Positions 1 to 8,647 of a DNA stretch of 64,000 bases are shown here, one piece after another (the stretch's first letter is position 1; the number at the start of each line of letters is the position of its first letter). Made by a program: the position numbers and the translations under genes. Source of the DNA: Alphaproteobacteria bacterium (GTDB taxonomy: Bacteria > Pseudomonadota > Alphaproteobacteria > Rhodobacterales > Rhodobacteraceae); contig JAUHZO010000004.1 of assembly GCA_030425925.1 (NCBI GenBank), forward strand, positions 124,001-188,000, in the 5' to 3' direction. Under the pieces are notes generated by a model, which saw only the letters and a program-made list of their open reading frames with translations, did no database searches and was not told the DNA's origin.

Positions 1-752
1 CGGTTCTGGCCAATGATGCCGCCATCGCGGCGGTGTACGAGGGGGAAGGCGGGCTCTTGTCCGCCGACCTGGCCGGGCGCGTGGTGGTCGAGATGTGCAC
101 CACCTCGCCCGAACAGAGCGCCGCTCTGGCGGCGCGGGTAGAGGCGCGAGGCGGTCTGTTCCTCGAATGCCCGGTGGGCGGCACCATCGGCCCGGCACGG
201 GCGGGCAAGCTGCTGGGCCTTGCCGGGGGCCGGGCCGAAGCCTTCGCGGCGGCCCGCCCGGTGCTGGAGCGCCTCACCCGGCGGCTGGAACATCTGGGGC
301 CCATCGGCAACGGGGCCGCGATGAAGCTGGCGATCAACCTGCCGCTGATGGTCTACTGGAGCGCGCTGGGCGAGGCGCTGGGGCTGGTGCTGGACCGCGG
401 CATCGACCCGTCCCTGGCCACCGACATCCTTGTCGACAGTTCCGGCGCCATCGGTGCCGCCAGGACCCGCGTGCCGCCCATCCGCGACATGATCCTGACC
501 GGCGATCCCGGCCCGGTCAGCCTGTCGCTGCACAACGGGCTCAAGGACATGCGGCTGATGGAGGCGCTGGCCGACGCGCATGGTCGCCGCCACGACGCGC
601 TTACCGGCGCGCGCATCCGGGCCGAGGCGGCCGCCGCGGCGGGGTTTGCCGATCTCGATACCTCGTTGATCGCGGCGTTCGGGCAACGGGACCTCTCGTC
701 AGATCAGGTTCATCAGGACAAGGCGCAGTCCGAGGATAAGCATAAGCCATAG
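1..752 (+). CDS. NAD(P)-dependent beta-hydroxyacid dehydrogenase (3-hydroxyisobutyrate dehydrogenase family), 5'-partial
   Basis: Cut by the left edge: the frame is open from base 3, so the N-terminal Rossmann GxGxxG region lies outside the window. Visible are the family features after it: the CTTSPEQ segment (substrate-binding region), the GGTIGPARAGKLLGLAGG stretch (usual form GGxxGAxxGxLxxxxGG) and the KLAINLP segment, where the catalytic lysine of the family sits. The reaction would be NAD(P)-dependent oxidation of a short beta-hydroxy acid or reduction of a semialdehyde. Its 3' end overlaps the convergent TauE gene by about 50 bases. A second member of this family lies on the other strand at 1442-2314, so the two may serve the same pathway. 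Substrate unknown. Confidence 0.85.
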   Translation, partial: VLANDAAIAAVYEGEGGLLSADLAGRVVVEMCTTSPEQSAALAARVEARGGLFLECPVGGTIGPARAGKLLGLAGGRAEAFAAARPVLERLTRRLEHLGPIGNGAAMKLAINLPLMVYWSALGEALGLVLDRGIDPSLATDILVDSSGAIGAARTRVPPIRDMILTGDPGPVSLSLHNGLKDMRLMEALADAHGRRHDALTGARIRAEAAAAAGFADLDTSLIAAFGQRDLSSDQVHQDKAQSEDKHKP

Positions 753-1445
753 CAGCAGGTTGCGGAACAGCTCGGGACGGATGTGCCTGCGGATCAGGGC
801 GCCCAGCCGGAAACCGGCCAGCCCCGCCACCAGCGCCGCGACGGACAGCGGCAGCGTGGCGGCGTTCAGCATCGACCCGGCCAGCAGCCCCGTCAGCAGC
901 CCGACCCCACCCGACAGGAACAGGAAACCGGCGGTTGCGACAAACACGTCACGCGGCAGGTTCAGCGCGGCGGCATAGATCATCGAGGGGGCCTTGACCG
1001 CGGTCAGACCGCCGATGATGCCCGACCCGATGCCGACGCCCAACTGCCAGCCGACGCTTTCGGTGACCGGCAGCTTGACCTTGAACAGGCCGGTGACGGC
1101 AAACAGCACCAGTGCGATCCCGACACACAGGCTCAGCACCCGCGTGGGCACATCGTCGAGGAACTGGCTGACGATCAGGATGCTGACCGCCGTGGCCAGC
1201 CCGGCCACCAGAAAGCGCCGGACGATGTCGCGCCAGTGTTCATAGCCAAGCACCTGCTGGATATTGGTCACGACGATGGGCAGCGCCAGGATCGTCACCC
1301 CCAGCGCCGGATCGGCAAAGAACGGCAGGATCGACATCACGACGGCGGGAAAGCCGATCCCGAACGCGCCTTTGACGGTGCCGCCCAGCAGCAGCGTCGC
1401 CATGACCGCCAGCAGCAGCGGCAGCGGGGGCAGCGCGTCGATCAT
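699..1445 (-). CDS. TauE/SafE family sulfite/organic anion exporter
   Basis: 248-aa polytopic inner-membrane protein of usual TauE/SafE length, with about eight hydrophobic segments. The glycine-rich GGTVKGAFGIGFPAV near the N-terminus and GSGIIGGLTAVKAPSMIY near residue 140 match the two family half-repeats. Members export sulfite, sulfoacetate or other small anions. Its ATG overlaps the stop of the dehydrogenase upstream by four bases (ATGA), so it is the last gene of the minus-strand catabolic operon and probably exports an anionic by-product of that pathway. Sulfite is only one possibility. Confidence 0.85.
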   Translation of the reverse strand: MIDALPPLPLLLAVMATLLLGGTVKGAFGIGFPAVVMSILPFFADPALGVTILALPIVVTNIQQVLGYEHWRDIVRRFLVAGLATAVSILIVSQFLDDVPTRVLSLCVGIALVLFAVTGLFKVKLPVTESVGWQLGVGIGSGIIGGLTAVKAPSMIYAAALNLPRDVFVATAGFLFLSGGVGLLTGLLAGSMLNAATLPLSVAALVAGLAGFRLGALIRRHIRPELFRNLLLWLMLILGLRLVLMNLI

Positions 1446-2314
1446 CGCGGCGTACCGCTTTCGCTGCGGTAGATTTCGTAGACCGCAGCGGTGTCATGGC
1501 TTTCCGGCAGCGTGGCCGAGGCCTTGCGGTACATCTCGACACAGACGTCGAACAGCGGCACCGGCACGCCCAGCCGCGCGATATCGTCCCCGATGACGGA
1601 CAGGTCCTTTTCGAACATCTTCAGGCTGGCTGTGGGCGGGTCGTAATCGCCCTGGATCATCAGCGGCATCCGCAAGTCCAGCATGCGCGACTGCCCGGCC
1701 CCGGTGGACAGCAGATCATAGACCACCTGTTTGTCGAGCCCCATGGCCACGCCGTAGTTCAGCGCCTCGGCAGCGGCGGTGTTGTGGATCGCAACGATGT
1801 GATTGGCGACGTATTTCAGCCGGGAGCCGCCGCCGAACGGGCCCGCGTCGATCACCTTGCGGGTGAAATGCGCCATGTAGGGGCGGGCCAGCGCCATGGC
1901 CTTTTCGGGGCCCGAGGCCATCATCACCAGATCGCCGACCGCGGCCTGCGCGCCGGTGCCGCTGACGGTGCAGTCCAGCATCTCGATGCCCGCCGCGGCC
2001 AGGATGTCGCGTGCGGCCTCCTTGTCGGCAAGGGCAAAGGTGCCGGTGTCCATGACCACCTGGTCGGGGCGCAGCCGTTCGGCCAGCGTGCCCGCCACCT
2101 GGCGCAGCACGGCGGGCGAGGCCAGCGCAAGGATGACGAGGTCGCAGGCCGACAGCCAGTCTCCGGGCGCGTCCTGCGGCGTTCCGCCCAGATCGGCAAG
2201 CCGCGCGCGCGCCGCGTCCGACGGGTCGGTGCCGCAGACCGTTTCGCCCGCGGCGATCAGGTGCGTGGCATAGGCCGAACCCATGATCCCCAGTCCGATG
2301 ATCGCCACAGGCAT
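1442..2314 (-). CDS. NAD(P)-dependent oxidoreductase, beta-hydroxyacid dehydrogenase family
   Basis: 290 aa. The N-terminal MPVAIIGLGIMGSAYA carries the GxGxxG dinucleotide motif, followed by a DTGTFAL segment, DCTVSGTGAQAAVGDLVMMA (substrate and glycine-rich motif) and GGGSRLKYVANHIVAIHN containing the catalytic-lysine region. The frame stays open upstream of 2314, but the ATG there gives the canonical start of the fold just after the amidohydrolase stop. It overlaps the exporter gene by ATGA. The family oxidises 3-hydroxyisobutyrate, tartronate semialdehyde and related compounds. It lies immediately downstream of the amidohydrolase gene and probably acts next to it in one pathway. Confidence 0.85.
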   Translation of the reverse strand: MPVAIIGLGIMGSAYATHLIAAGETVCGTDPSDAARARLADLGGTPQDAPGDWLSACDLVILALASPAVLRQVAGTLAERLRPDQVVMDTGTFALADKEAARDILAAAGIEMLDCTVSGTGAQAAVGDLVMMASGPEKAMALARPYMAHFTRKVIDAGPFGGGSRLKYVANHIVAIHNTAAAEALNYGVAMGLDKQVVYDLLSTGAGQSRMLDLRMPLMIQGDYDPPTASLKMFEKDLSVIGDDIARLGVPVPLFDVCVEMYRKASATLPESHDTAAVYEIYRSESGTPR

Positions 2315-2325
2315 GTCGTGCCCCC

Positions 2326-3417
2326 TTACAGGTTCAAAAGGTTGATCGCGGTCAGGCCGGCCACCGCCGCCTTGTCCGCATCGCTGAGGCCGGAGGTGGC
2401 GATATGCTCCACCGGGTCGTAATCGGCCATGTCGAACGGGTAGTCCGAGCCCATCACGATGTGATCGGCACCAAAGCTCTGCACAAGGTATTCCAGCTGG
2501 TGATGGGTGAACACCACGCTGTCGAAATACATCTTGCGCAGGTAGTCGGTGGGCGGTTTCGGCAGGCCTGCATGGCTGTCGCGCCGCGCGCCCCAGGCAT
2601 GGTCGATCCGGCCCGAATAGGCGGGCAGATAGCCGCCGCCATGCACGCCCAGCACCTTGAGATCGGGCATCCGTTCCAGCACGCCGTTGAAGATCAGGTG
2701 GTGCAGCGCCAGCGTCGTCTCGAACGGGTTTCCGATGACGTTCGAGAAATAGTAGTCGTGCAGGCGCTCGCCTTCGGTAAAGCCGTTGGGATGGATCATC
2801 ACCAGCGCGCCCAGGGCTTCGGCCTTGCGCCAGAACGGCTCGAACCGGTCGGCCCCCACCTCTTCGCCATCGACATTGGTGAGGATCATCACACCCTTGA
2901 GGCCCAGATCCCTGACCGCACGCTCCAGTTCCGCGGCGGCGGCGTCCGGGTCCTGCAGCGGCACGGTGCCCAGACCGGCAAAGCGGTCGGGCGACTGGCC
3001 CACCCATTCGGCAATCCCGTCATTGACCATCTGGCTGCCCTTGAGGGCATGTTCCGCCGGCGACTGGTAGTAACACTGCGGCGGCGGCGGGGCGACGACC
3101 TGCATGTCAATGCCCTGGCTGTCCAGAACCGCCACCCGGTCGGCGTGATCGGACATGGCCACCGGCAGGCGGTCGGCATCCTGCTTCATGTTCAGGGCGC
3201 GGGTTTCCTCGTTGGAGTGCCTGACCATCGCGATGCGCGAGATATCGACATGCGGTTTCATGTACTCGGTGGCGGCGGCGATATGGACATGGGCGTGGAT
3301 GTCGACGGTCTTGCTGTCCAGCCGGTGCGTGCCTTCGGGCCGCGGGCGCGCGCTGGTGGGGCCATAGCGGTTGGCCGCGTCGCCCAGCTCGGGCGTGTCG
3401 ATAATGCTGTGGGTCAT
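2326..3417 (-). CDS. Amidohydrolase family protein (ACMSD / gamma-resorcylate decarboxylase type)
   Basis: 363 aa of the amidohydrolase-2 superfamily. The metal motif DIHAHVHI near residue 39 is the HxH on strand 1; further on are MIHPNGFT, GVHGGGYLPAYSGR and MGSDYPFDMADYDP, which supply the later His and the final Asp. Known members decarboxylate ACMS, gamma-resorcylate or 5-carboxyvanillate, or hydrate oxalomesaconate, so a carboxylated aromatic or ring-cleavage product is the likeliest substrate. It lies between the transporter's binding protein (78 bases upstream) and the dehydrogenase (11 bases downstream). A first segment of about 35 residues before the barrel is longer than usual. Confidence 0.82.
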   Translation of the reverse strand: MTHSIIDTPELGDAANRYGPTSARPRPEGTHRLDSKTVDIHAHVHIAAATEYMKPHVDISRIAMVRHSNEETRALNMKQDADRLPVAMSDHADRVAVLDSQGIDMQVVAPPPPQCYYQSPAEHALKGSQMVNDGIAEWVGQSPDRFAGLGTVPLQDPDAAAAELERAVRDLGLKGVMILTNVDGEEVGADRFEPFWRKAEALGALVMIHPNGFTEGERLHDYYFSNVIGNPFETTLALHHLIFNGVLERMPDLKVLGVHGGGYLPAYSGRIDHAWGARRDSHAGLPKPPTDYLRKMYFDSVVFTHHQLEYLVQSFGADHIVMGSDYPFDMADYDPVEHIATSGLSDADKAAVAGLTAINLLNL

Positions 3418-3495
3418 CTGAAGGGGCGTCCTGTTCTGGGTTCGGGATCGGGCGGTGGCGCGTCCGGGGCGGGCCCGGACGCAGCCGGGGCCGGT

Positions 3496-4530
3496 TTACA
3501 TGTTGGCCGCGCGCCAGGCGGCGACATCGGCATCCACCTCGGCGCGGTCGAAATCGTTGGCGGCGTCGATATAGGTGTCGTTCAGGAATTCGGTTACCGG
3601 CACTTCCCGCTCGATGGCACCGGACGACACCAGCCGCGGCTGGATCTCCGACCAGACATCGGTCTGCAGATCTCCGATGCGCGGCGTGGTCGAGGTGTTC
3701 ATCGGCATCACGCCGTCCAGAAGGCTCTTGCCCGCGGCCTCGACCTCCCACTCTTCCGGCACCGCCTTGCGCAGCATGGCCTCGACCATGTCGGCATTGC
3801 CGATCGAGGCATAGATCCCCTTGGACCAGGCACGCAGGAAGGCTTCCATCGCCTCGCGCTTGGGCTCGATCTGTGCGGCGTTCATGGCAAAGGTGTTGGC
3901 GGGGCTGGCCAGCAGTTCCTCGGGCGTGATCAGCTGCAACTCGATCCCGGCGGCCTGCAGCGTGGCCCAGTCGAACACCGATCCGGCAATGGCGGATACG
4001 TCGCCGCGGGTGATGGCATTGGCCAGAACCGGGCCGCTTTCACCCAGCACCACGGTGCGCACATCGTCGATGGAGCCGCCTGTCGCGCTCAGCGCAGCCT
4101 GCAGGAACGCGCGGTCGCGATCCGACACCAGCCCCACCGTGGTGCCCGACAGATCCGCCATCGCGGCATAGTCGCCGCCCTTGAGCACCGCGATGCCTTC
4201 GGGGGCGTTCTGCATCACTTCGTAGACGGTGTTGATGCCCGCGCCCGCAATCACGGCGGTCAGCGTCTCGGTCTGGTCGAGCATCGCCAGATCGGCCTGG
4301 CCGTTCTGCACGAAGGCCACATAGGGAATCGAGGTGTCGGAGGGCAGCAGGTTCACCTCGACACCCTCGTCGGCAAAATAGCCCAGCGCCTCGCCCACGA
4401 CGAGCGGGTAGAACACCGTCGAGCGCGGCAGCGGGTTGATCATGTTGACGGTCGTCAGGTCCTGCGCCACGCCGACGCCTGCCATGACGGCCAGAGCCGC
4501 CGAGGCGATCACCGATTTGAACAGTTTCAT
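3496..4530 (-). CDS. ABC transporter substrate-binding protein, NitT/TauT (NMT1/SsuA-like) type
   Basis: 344 aa with a Sec signal peptide (MKLFKSVIASAALAVMAGVGVAQ; cleavage near AQ-DL), then the periplasmic-binding fold of the NMT1 group: FYPLVVGEALGYFADEGVEV near the start and DLAMLDQTETLTA in lobe 1. Such proteins deliver small anions or aromatic and pyrimidine-like molecules to NitT/TauT importers. The start at 4530 follows a Shine-Dalgarno GGGAGGAGA. Downstream of the two permeases and ATPase in one operon, so it is the cognate receptor. Ligand not deducible. Confidence 0.85.
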   Translation of the reverse strand: MKLFKSVIASAALAVMAGVGVAQDLTTVNMINPLPRSTVFYPLVVGEALGYFADEGVEVNLLPSDTSIPYVAFVQNGQADLAMLDQTETLTAVIAGAGINTVYEVMQNAPEGIAVLKGGDYAAMADLSGTTVGLVSDRDRAFLQAALSATGGSIDDVRTVVLGESGPVLANAITRGDVSAIAGSVFDWATLQAAGIELQLITPEELLASPANTFAMNAAQIEPKREAMEAFLRAWSKGIYASIGNADMVEAMLRKAVPEEWEVEAAGKSLLDGVMPMNTSTTPRIGDLQTDVWSEIQPRLVSSGAIEREVPVTEFLNDTYIDAANDFDRAEVDADVAAWRAANM

Positions 4531-4554
4531 CTTCTCTCCTCCCAGGGTTGGCCG

Positions 4555-5367
4555 TTAGTCTCCGCGCCGGGCCTTCCAGGCCCGGGCACGCGCACGCGAG
4601 GCGGCTTCCCTGCGTGCCTCCCGACGCCAGAACACCATCCGGTCGTCGATGAACTCCATCGAATAGAACAGCAGCAGCCCGATCGCCGTCATGCTGAGCA
4701 GCGTGGCAATCGAGGCCCCCATGTTGAGCTGGAACGAAAACCGGCTCATCAGCACGCCGACGCCTTCGGTGGCCTGGCTGAACTCGGCCACCACGGCCCC
4801 GATCAGCGCGGTGGTCAGCCCGATCTTGAGCCCGGCGAACATCAGCGGCAGCGCGGCGGGCACCCGCAGCTTGAAGAACAACTGGGCGTCGCTGGCCCCG
4901 AGCTGGCGGAACAGCTCTTCACGGTCGCGGTCGGGCCGGGTCAGCCCGGTCAGCGTGTTCACGAAGATCGGAAAGAAGCACAGCACCGCTGCCAGCGCGA
5001 CCTTGGAGCCGATGCCATAGCCGAACCAGGCGATGATCACCGGCGTCAGCGCGATGCCCGGCGTGACGTTCAGCACGATGGCATAAGGGGTGACGTAGCG
5101 GCGGAACGGCTCCCACAGGGCCGAGCCGGTGGCCAGCGCAATCGCGATGCCGGCGCCGATGGCAAAGCCGCTGACGGATTCCCAAAGCGTGATGAAGAAG
5201 TGGCGGTAGATCGTGCCCTCGACGAGGTAAAGCTTGACCATCGCGGCCATGACGGCGCTGGGCGGCGGCACCATGATCGAGCGGATGAGGCCGGTGGCGA
5301 TGGCGGCCTCCCACAGGCCGAGGATCGCGGCGAAGATGGCCAGATGGGGCAGGGCGCGTCGCAGCAT
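4555..5367 (-). CDS. ABC transporter permease (NitT/TauT type), second subunit
   Basis: 270 aa, about six transmembrane segments, with the EAA loop EELFRQLGASDAQLFFKLR followed by VPAALP, which docks on the ATPase. The ATG at 5367 is preferred over one 15 bases upstream because it overlaps the preceding stop as TGATG and has GGAGG nine bases upstream. The C-terminal tail is very Arg/Ala rich. It is paired with the permease just upstream, so the importer has a heterodimeric membrane domain, unlike many SsuC/TauC systems with one permease. Confidence 0.85.
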   Translation of the reverse strand: MLRRALPHLAIFAAILGLWEAAIATGLIRSIMVPPPSAVMAAMVKLYLVEGTIYRHFFITLWESVSGFAIGAGIAIALATGSALWEPFRRYVTPYAIVLNVTPGIALTPVIIAWFGYGIGSKVALAAVLCFFPIFVNTLTGLTRPDRDREELFRQLGASDAQLFFKLRVPAALPLMFAGLKIGLTTALIGAVVAEFSQATEGVGVLMSRFSFQLNMGASIATLLSMTAIGLLLFYSMEFIDDRMVFWRREARREAASRARARAWKARRGD

Positions 5368-6200
5368 CACCTGGCCTCCCACCGCGCCTTGCGGCGCGCG
5401 CTGACACGGGCCATGTCGGCGTCGTGGTTCCAGTAGGCGATGCGCCGGTCAAGCCATTCCATGCCCTTGAAGATCAGGAAGCCGACGATGGTCAGCGTAA
5501 AGATGCAGGCAAAGGCCGAGGCCATGTTGAGATTGCGGGTGTAGGTCAGGATCAGAGAGCCGATCCCCTTGTCGCGCTGGATGAATTCCGCCACCAGCAC
5601 GCCCGAAAGCGCGGCGGTCAGCGCAAGGCGCTCGCCTGCCATGATCACCGGCACGGCGTCGGGCAGCACCAGCTTGCGCAGGATCTGCCATTTCGACGCC
5701 CCCAGCGCGCGGAACAGCTCCAGCTTTTCCTCGTTCACGTTGATCACGCCGGACAGCGTGTTGATGAACGGTGCAAAGAAGCAGACCAGCATGATGATGG
5801 CGATCTTGGAGGGCGCGCCAAATCCCAGCGCGGCGATCATCAGCGGCGCCAGGGCGATCCGCGGCGTCGCTTCCAGCACGATCACATAGGGCTGCAGAAA
5901 GCGCCGCACCGTGGGGTTCAGACCGACAAGGCTGCCCAGTGCCACGCCCAGGATCGACCCGGCCAGAAAGCCGGTAAAGACCAGCCCCAGGCTGACATAG
6001 AGGTGGTACCAGACATTGCCCTGGGTGACGTAAATGCGGCCGAAGGACAGCAGGATGTCCGACGGGCGGGGATAGAACAGCGGGTTCAGCCAGCCCAGCC
6101 GCGCCGAGGTTTCCCACAGCAGCAGAAGGCCCAGGAAAAGGCCCGCATGGGTCAGTCCGCGCCTGAGCGCCACGCCCATGGGGTCCGGCGCAAGCGCCAT
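5367..6200 (-). CDS. ABC transporter permease (NitT/TauT type), first subunit
   Basis: 277 aa from the ATG at 6200 (a GTG three bases upstream is also possible). Six predicted membrane segments and the EAA loop KLELFRALGASKWQILRKL followed by VLPDAVP. The start overlaps the ATPase stop as TGATG and its own stop overlaps the next permease by one base, so the four transporter genes are translationally coupled. Related to, but clearly distinct from, its partner permease. Confidence 0.85.
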   Translation of the reverse strand: MALAPDPMGVALRRGLTHAGLFLGLLLLWETSARLGWLNPLFYPRPSDILLSFGRIYVTQGNVWYHLYVSLGLVFTGFLAGSILGVALGSLVGLNPTVRRFLQPYVIVLEATPRIALAPLMIAALGFGAPSKIAIIMLVCFFAPFINTLSGVINVNEEKLELFRALGASKWQILRKLVLPDAVPVIMAGERLALTAALSGVLVAEFIQRDKGIGSLILTYTRNLNMASAFACIFTLTIVGFLIFKGMEWLDRRIAYWNHDADMARVSARRKARWEAR

Positions 6201-6964
6201 CACAGCTCACCCAGGGTTTCGCGCACCTCGACGACAAGGCGGTTGAATTCCGGTGTGGTCTGCAAGGCCAGCCTGCGCGGCCGTTCCAGCGGCACGTCGA
6301 CGATGCGCGCGATGCGGCCCGGGCGCGGCGTCATGACAAACACCTGATCGGCGAGAAAGATCGCTTCGGCAATGTTGTGGGTGACAAAGATGGTGGTGGC
6401 CCCCAGTTCGCCCACGATGCGCAGGAGTTCGAGGTTGAGATGCTCGCGCGTGAATTCGTCCAGCGCGCCAAAGGGTTCGTCCAGCAGCAGCACATCCGCG
6501 CCGGTCTGCAGCAGCCGCGCCAGCGCCACCCGTTGCTGCATGCCGCCCGACAACTGCGCGGGGAAGGAAAAGGCGAAATCGCCCAGGCCCACCAGCCCGA
6601 GCAGGTCCCGCGCCTTGTCCTCGTCCGCGCGGGTGGGCTTGCGCTGCAGTTCGGTCGGCAACAGCACGTTTTCCAGCGCGGTGCGCCATTCCAGAAGCGT
6701 GGCCTTCTGGAACATCATGCCCACATCCTGCCGTGGCCCGCGGACCGGGGTACCGTGCAGGGTGATCTCGCCCGAAGAGGCCTCGATCAGCCCTGCAATC
6801 AGGCGCAAAAGCGTGGACTTTCCGCAGCCCGACGGACCCACCAGGGACACGAAAGTCCCTTTCGGGATGTTGAACTGCGCATTCTCCAGCGCAACCACGG
6901 CCCCGTTGGCAAAGGTCTTGCCCACATGGGTGCCGGTCACGACGGGCGCGGCGTCGTTGGTCAT
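6200..6964 (-). CDS. ABC transporter ATP-binding protein (NitT/TauT type)
   Basis: 254-aa nucleotide-binding subunit with all motifs: Walker A GPSGCGKST near residue 43, Q-loop MMFQKATLLEW, signature LSGGMQQR, Walker B VLLLDEPFGALDEFTR and H-loop FVTHNIAEA. Powers the importer formed with the two permeases and the binding protein downstream. First gene of the transport/catabolic run, preceded by a 90-base gap that holds a TGATATATCA palindrome, probably the target of the GntR regulator encoded upstream. Confidence 0.92.
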   Translation of the reverse strand: MTNDAAPVVTGTHVGKTFANGAVVALENAQFNIPKGTFVSLVGPSGCGKSTLLRLIAGLIEASSGEITLHGTPVRGPRQDVGMMFQKATLLEWRTALENVLLPTELQRKPTRADEDKARDLLGLVGLGDFAFSFPAQLSGGMQQRVALARLLQTGADVLLLDEPFGALDEFTREHLNLELLRIVGELGATTIFVTHNIAEAIFLADQVFVMTPRPGRIARIVDVPLERPRRLALQTTPEFNRLVVEVRETLGEL

Positions 6965-7017
6965 GAAGTCCTCCCGCGACTCGGTTCTGCGCCGAGTCCT
7001 GCAGAGAGTTTGCGCCC

Positions 7018-7027
7018 TGATATATCA
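7018..7027. promoter_or_regulatory. Candidate GntR operator upstream of the ABC operon
   Basis: A perfect 10-base palindrome, TGATATATCA, in the gap between the GntR gene and the ABC ATPase. Nearly the same sequence (TGATATTTCA) lies in front of the GntR gene itself. FCD-type GntR proteins bind short palindromes of this kind. The assignment is inference from repetition and position. Confidence 0.45.
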
Positions 7028-7054
7028 CGACGCAACGGAAATCTTGCGATCCCG

Positions 7055-7708
7055 TCAGGCGACGATGGGCCGGCTGTCGAGCCCGCGCATGATCTGGCCG
7101 TGCGATTTCTTGAGATGCCGCGCCGAGGCGCGCACCGCCGAAGCCGCATTGCGGGCCTGAAGCGCGTCGATGATGGCGTTGTGATCGGCCAGCGCGGCCT
7201 CCATCCCGCCTGCCTCGTCGCGGGCAGAGGTCAGCGAGACGACGCAGAGGCGGTCGTAGTTCTCCATCAGGCGCGCCATTGTCTCGGCCAGACGGCGGTT
7301 GCCGGAAAGCTCGCACAGATGCAGGTGAAACAGCCGGTTGTACCGGGCGAAACCGGCCACATCATCGGTATCCGCCTGCCTCAGGCGGTCCAGCGCGGCC
7401 AGATCGTCGTCGCTGGCCCGGGCCACGATGCTGCGCAGCGCACCGCCTTCCAGGATGCCGCGCATGTCCAGCATGTCCTCGGCATCGGCCACGGAAATCG
7501 GGGCCACGCGATGCCCGCGCCGCGGCAGGATCTCGATCAGACCTTCGAATTCCAGCCGCTGCAGGGCGTCGCGGATGGGCGATTTCGACACACCGTACTT
7601 GTTGGCAAGTTCGATCTCGCGGATCTCCTCACCCGGTCGCAGCGCGCAGGACAGGATGTCCTGGCGCAGGGATTCAAAGACCTTGTGGCGTATCAGGCCC
7701 TCGCTCAT
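7055..7708 (-). CDS. GntR family transcriptional regulator (FadR/FCD subfamily)
   Basis: 217 aa. The N-terminal winged helix (residues about 8-70) contains IREIELANKYGVSKSPIRDAL as helix-turn-helix, and the C-terminal all-helical FCD domain has YNRLFHLHLCELSGNRRL and a late DHNAIIDAL, the usual metal/effector-binding histidine segments. Such repressors respond to a carboxylate substrate or intermediate of the adjacent pathway. Same strand as, and 90 bases upstream of, the ABC operon; a candidate operator precedes both. Confidence 0.88.
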   Translation of the reverse strand: MSEGLIRHKVFESLRQDILSCALRPGEEIREIELANKYGVSKSPIRDALQRLEFEGLIEILPRRGHRVAPISVADAEDMLDMRGILEGGALRSIVARASDDDLAALDRLRQADTDDVAGFARYNRLFHLHLCELSGNRRLAETMARLMENYDRLCVVSLTSARDEAGGMEAALADHNAIIDALQARNAASAVRASARHLKKSHGQIMRGLDSRPIVA

Positions 7709-7717
7709 GGCATCCTC

Positions 7718-7727
7718 TGATATTTCA
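7718..7727. promoter_or_regulatory. Candidate GntR autoregulatory operator
   Basis: TGATATTTCA just upstream of the GntR start, differing in one position from the palindrome at 7018-7027, and closely followed by a second palindrome, CATCATGATG. Suggests autoregulation. Inference only. Confidence 0.4.
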
Positions 7728-7768
7728 CATCATGATGCGATCCGGGCCCGGGCCTGTCAATCGGCGGC

Positions 7769-8647
7769 TCAGGTCCAGATCTGGTAGGCGGCTGGCACCC
7801 AGCGGAACCCGTCCCCGGCCCTCTCGACATAGCCGGTGGCAGGGAACGGCATGTGATGACCGGCGATCAGCAGATCGTCGCTGGCCGCCATGTCCAGAAC
7901 CCGCCGACGGGTGGCAATGGCGGCGTCCTTGTCATCGTCAAAACCCACCGGGCTGTCCGGGTATTGCATCGAGAAGACGTAGTGATTGCACACATCGCCC
8001 CAGACCAGCATCTGCCGGCCCTCTGATTCGGCGCGGAACATCATGTGCCCCACCGAATGGCCGAATGCCGCCTCGGCGGTCAGCCCGGGCACAACGCTGT
8101 CGCCGTCCTCCAGAAAGCTCAGCCGCTCTTCCATCGGAGCGATCAGATCGAGAAACATCTCGCGGTTTTTCGCACGCTGCGGCGGGATCAGGTCGCCGCG
8201 CTTCCATTCGTCGAATTCTCGCCGCCCGATCGCGTGACGCGCGTTGGGAAAGGCCGGCGCGCCGTCTTCCATCACGCCCAGGATGTGATCGGGATGCACA
8301 TGGGTGAAGGCCACAACCGTGACGTCCCCCGGCAGATAGCCGACACGTTCCATCCGCGCGCGCAGATGCCCGGCCCCGCTTTCGCGACCGGCCGCGCCAA
8401 AGCCCACATCGATCAGTACCAGATCCGTCCCGGTGTCGATCAACGTCGGCACGTAGTTGTTCTGGAAACGATCCCAGGGCAGACGATGGGCCGCGCCGAT
8501 GGCGCGCAGGGCGTCTTCGTCCTTGTCCATGGCAAATGGCGGATTGAGCGGCGTGCGCATCTGCGCCCCGTCCAGAATGGTCGTCACCCGCATCTGTCCC
8601 AGCGCAAACCGCTGCACGTCCGGACGAACGAGATCGTTGCGTGTCAT
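7769..8647 (-). CDS. MBL-fold metallo-hydrolase
   Basis: 292 aa from the ATG at 8647, which follows an AGGGGAGGGG Shine-Dalgarno; the longer frame upstream runs toward the tRNA and is not needed. The zinc motif HVHPDH (HxHxDH) is intact, with VDVGFG before it, HSVGHM and WGDVCNH later, and a final AGHHMPFP, so both metal sites look complete. Hydrolytic role unknown: lactonase-like and other thioester/ester hydrolases share this fold. It precedes the GntR gene on the same strand and may belong to the catabolic island. Confidence 0.8.
   Translation of the reverse strand: MTRNDLVRPDVQRFALGQMRVTTILDGAQMRTPLNPPFAMDKDEDALRAIGAAHRLPWDRFQNNYVPTLIDTGTDLVLIDVGFGAAGRESGAGHLRARMERVGYLPGDVTVVAFTHVHPDHILGVMEDGAPAFPNARHAIGRREFDEWKRGDLIPPQRAKNREMFLDLIAPMEERLSFLEDGDSVVPGLTAEAAFGHSVGHMMFRAESEGRQMLVWGDVCNHYVFSMQYPDSPVGFDDDKDAAIATRRRVLDMAASDDLLIAGHHMPFPATGYVERAGDGFRWVPAAYQIWT

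Noticed and set aside
1442-3007. Apparent 521-aa fusion of the dehydrogenase with an N-terminal extension
   Set aside because: The extra part is a shadow of the amidohydrolase gene; the Rossmann start at 2314 is the real one.
2404-5436. A 1010-codon plus-strand frame over the amidohydrolase and transporter genes
   Set aside because: His/Arg/Gln-rich shadow of four well-supported minus-strand genes; typical of antisense frames in G+C-rich DNA.
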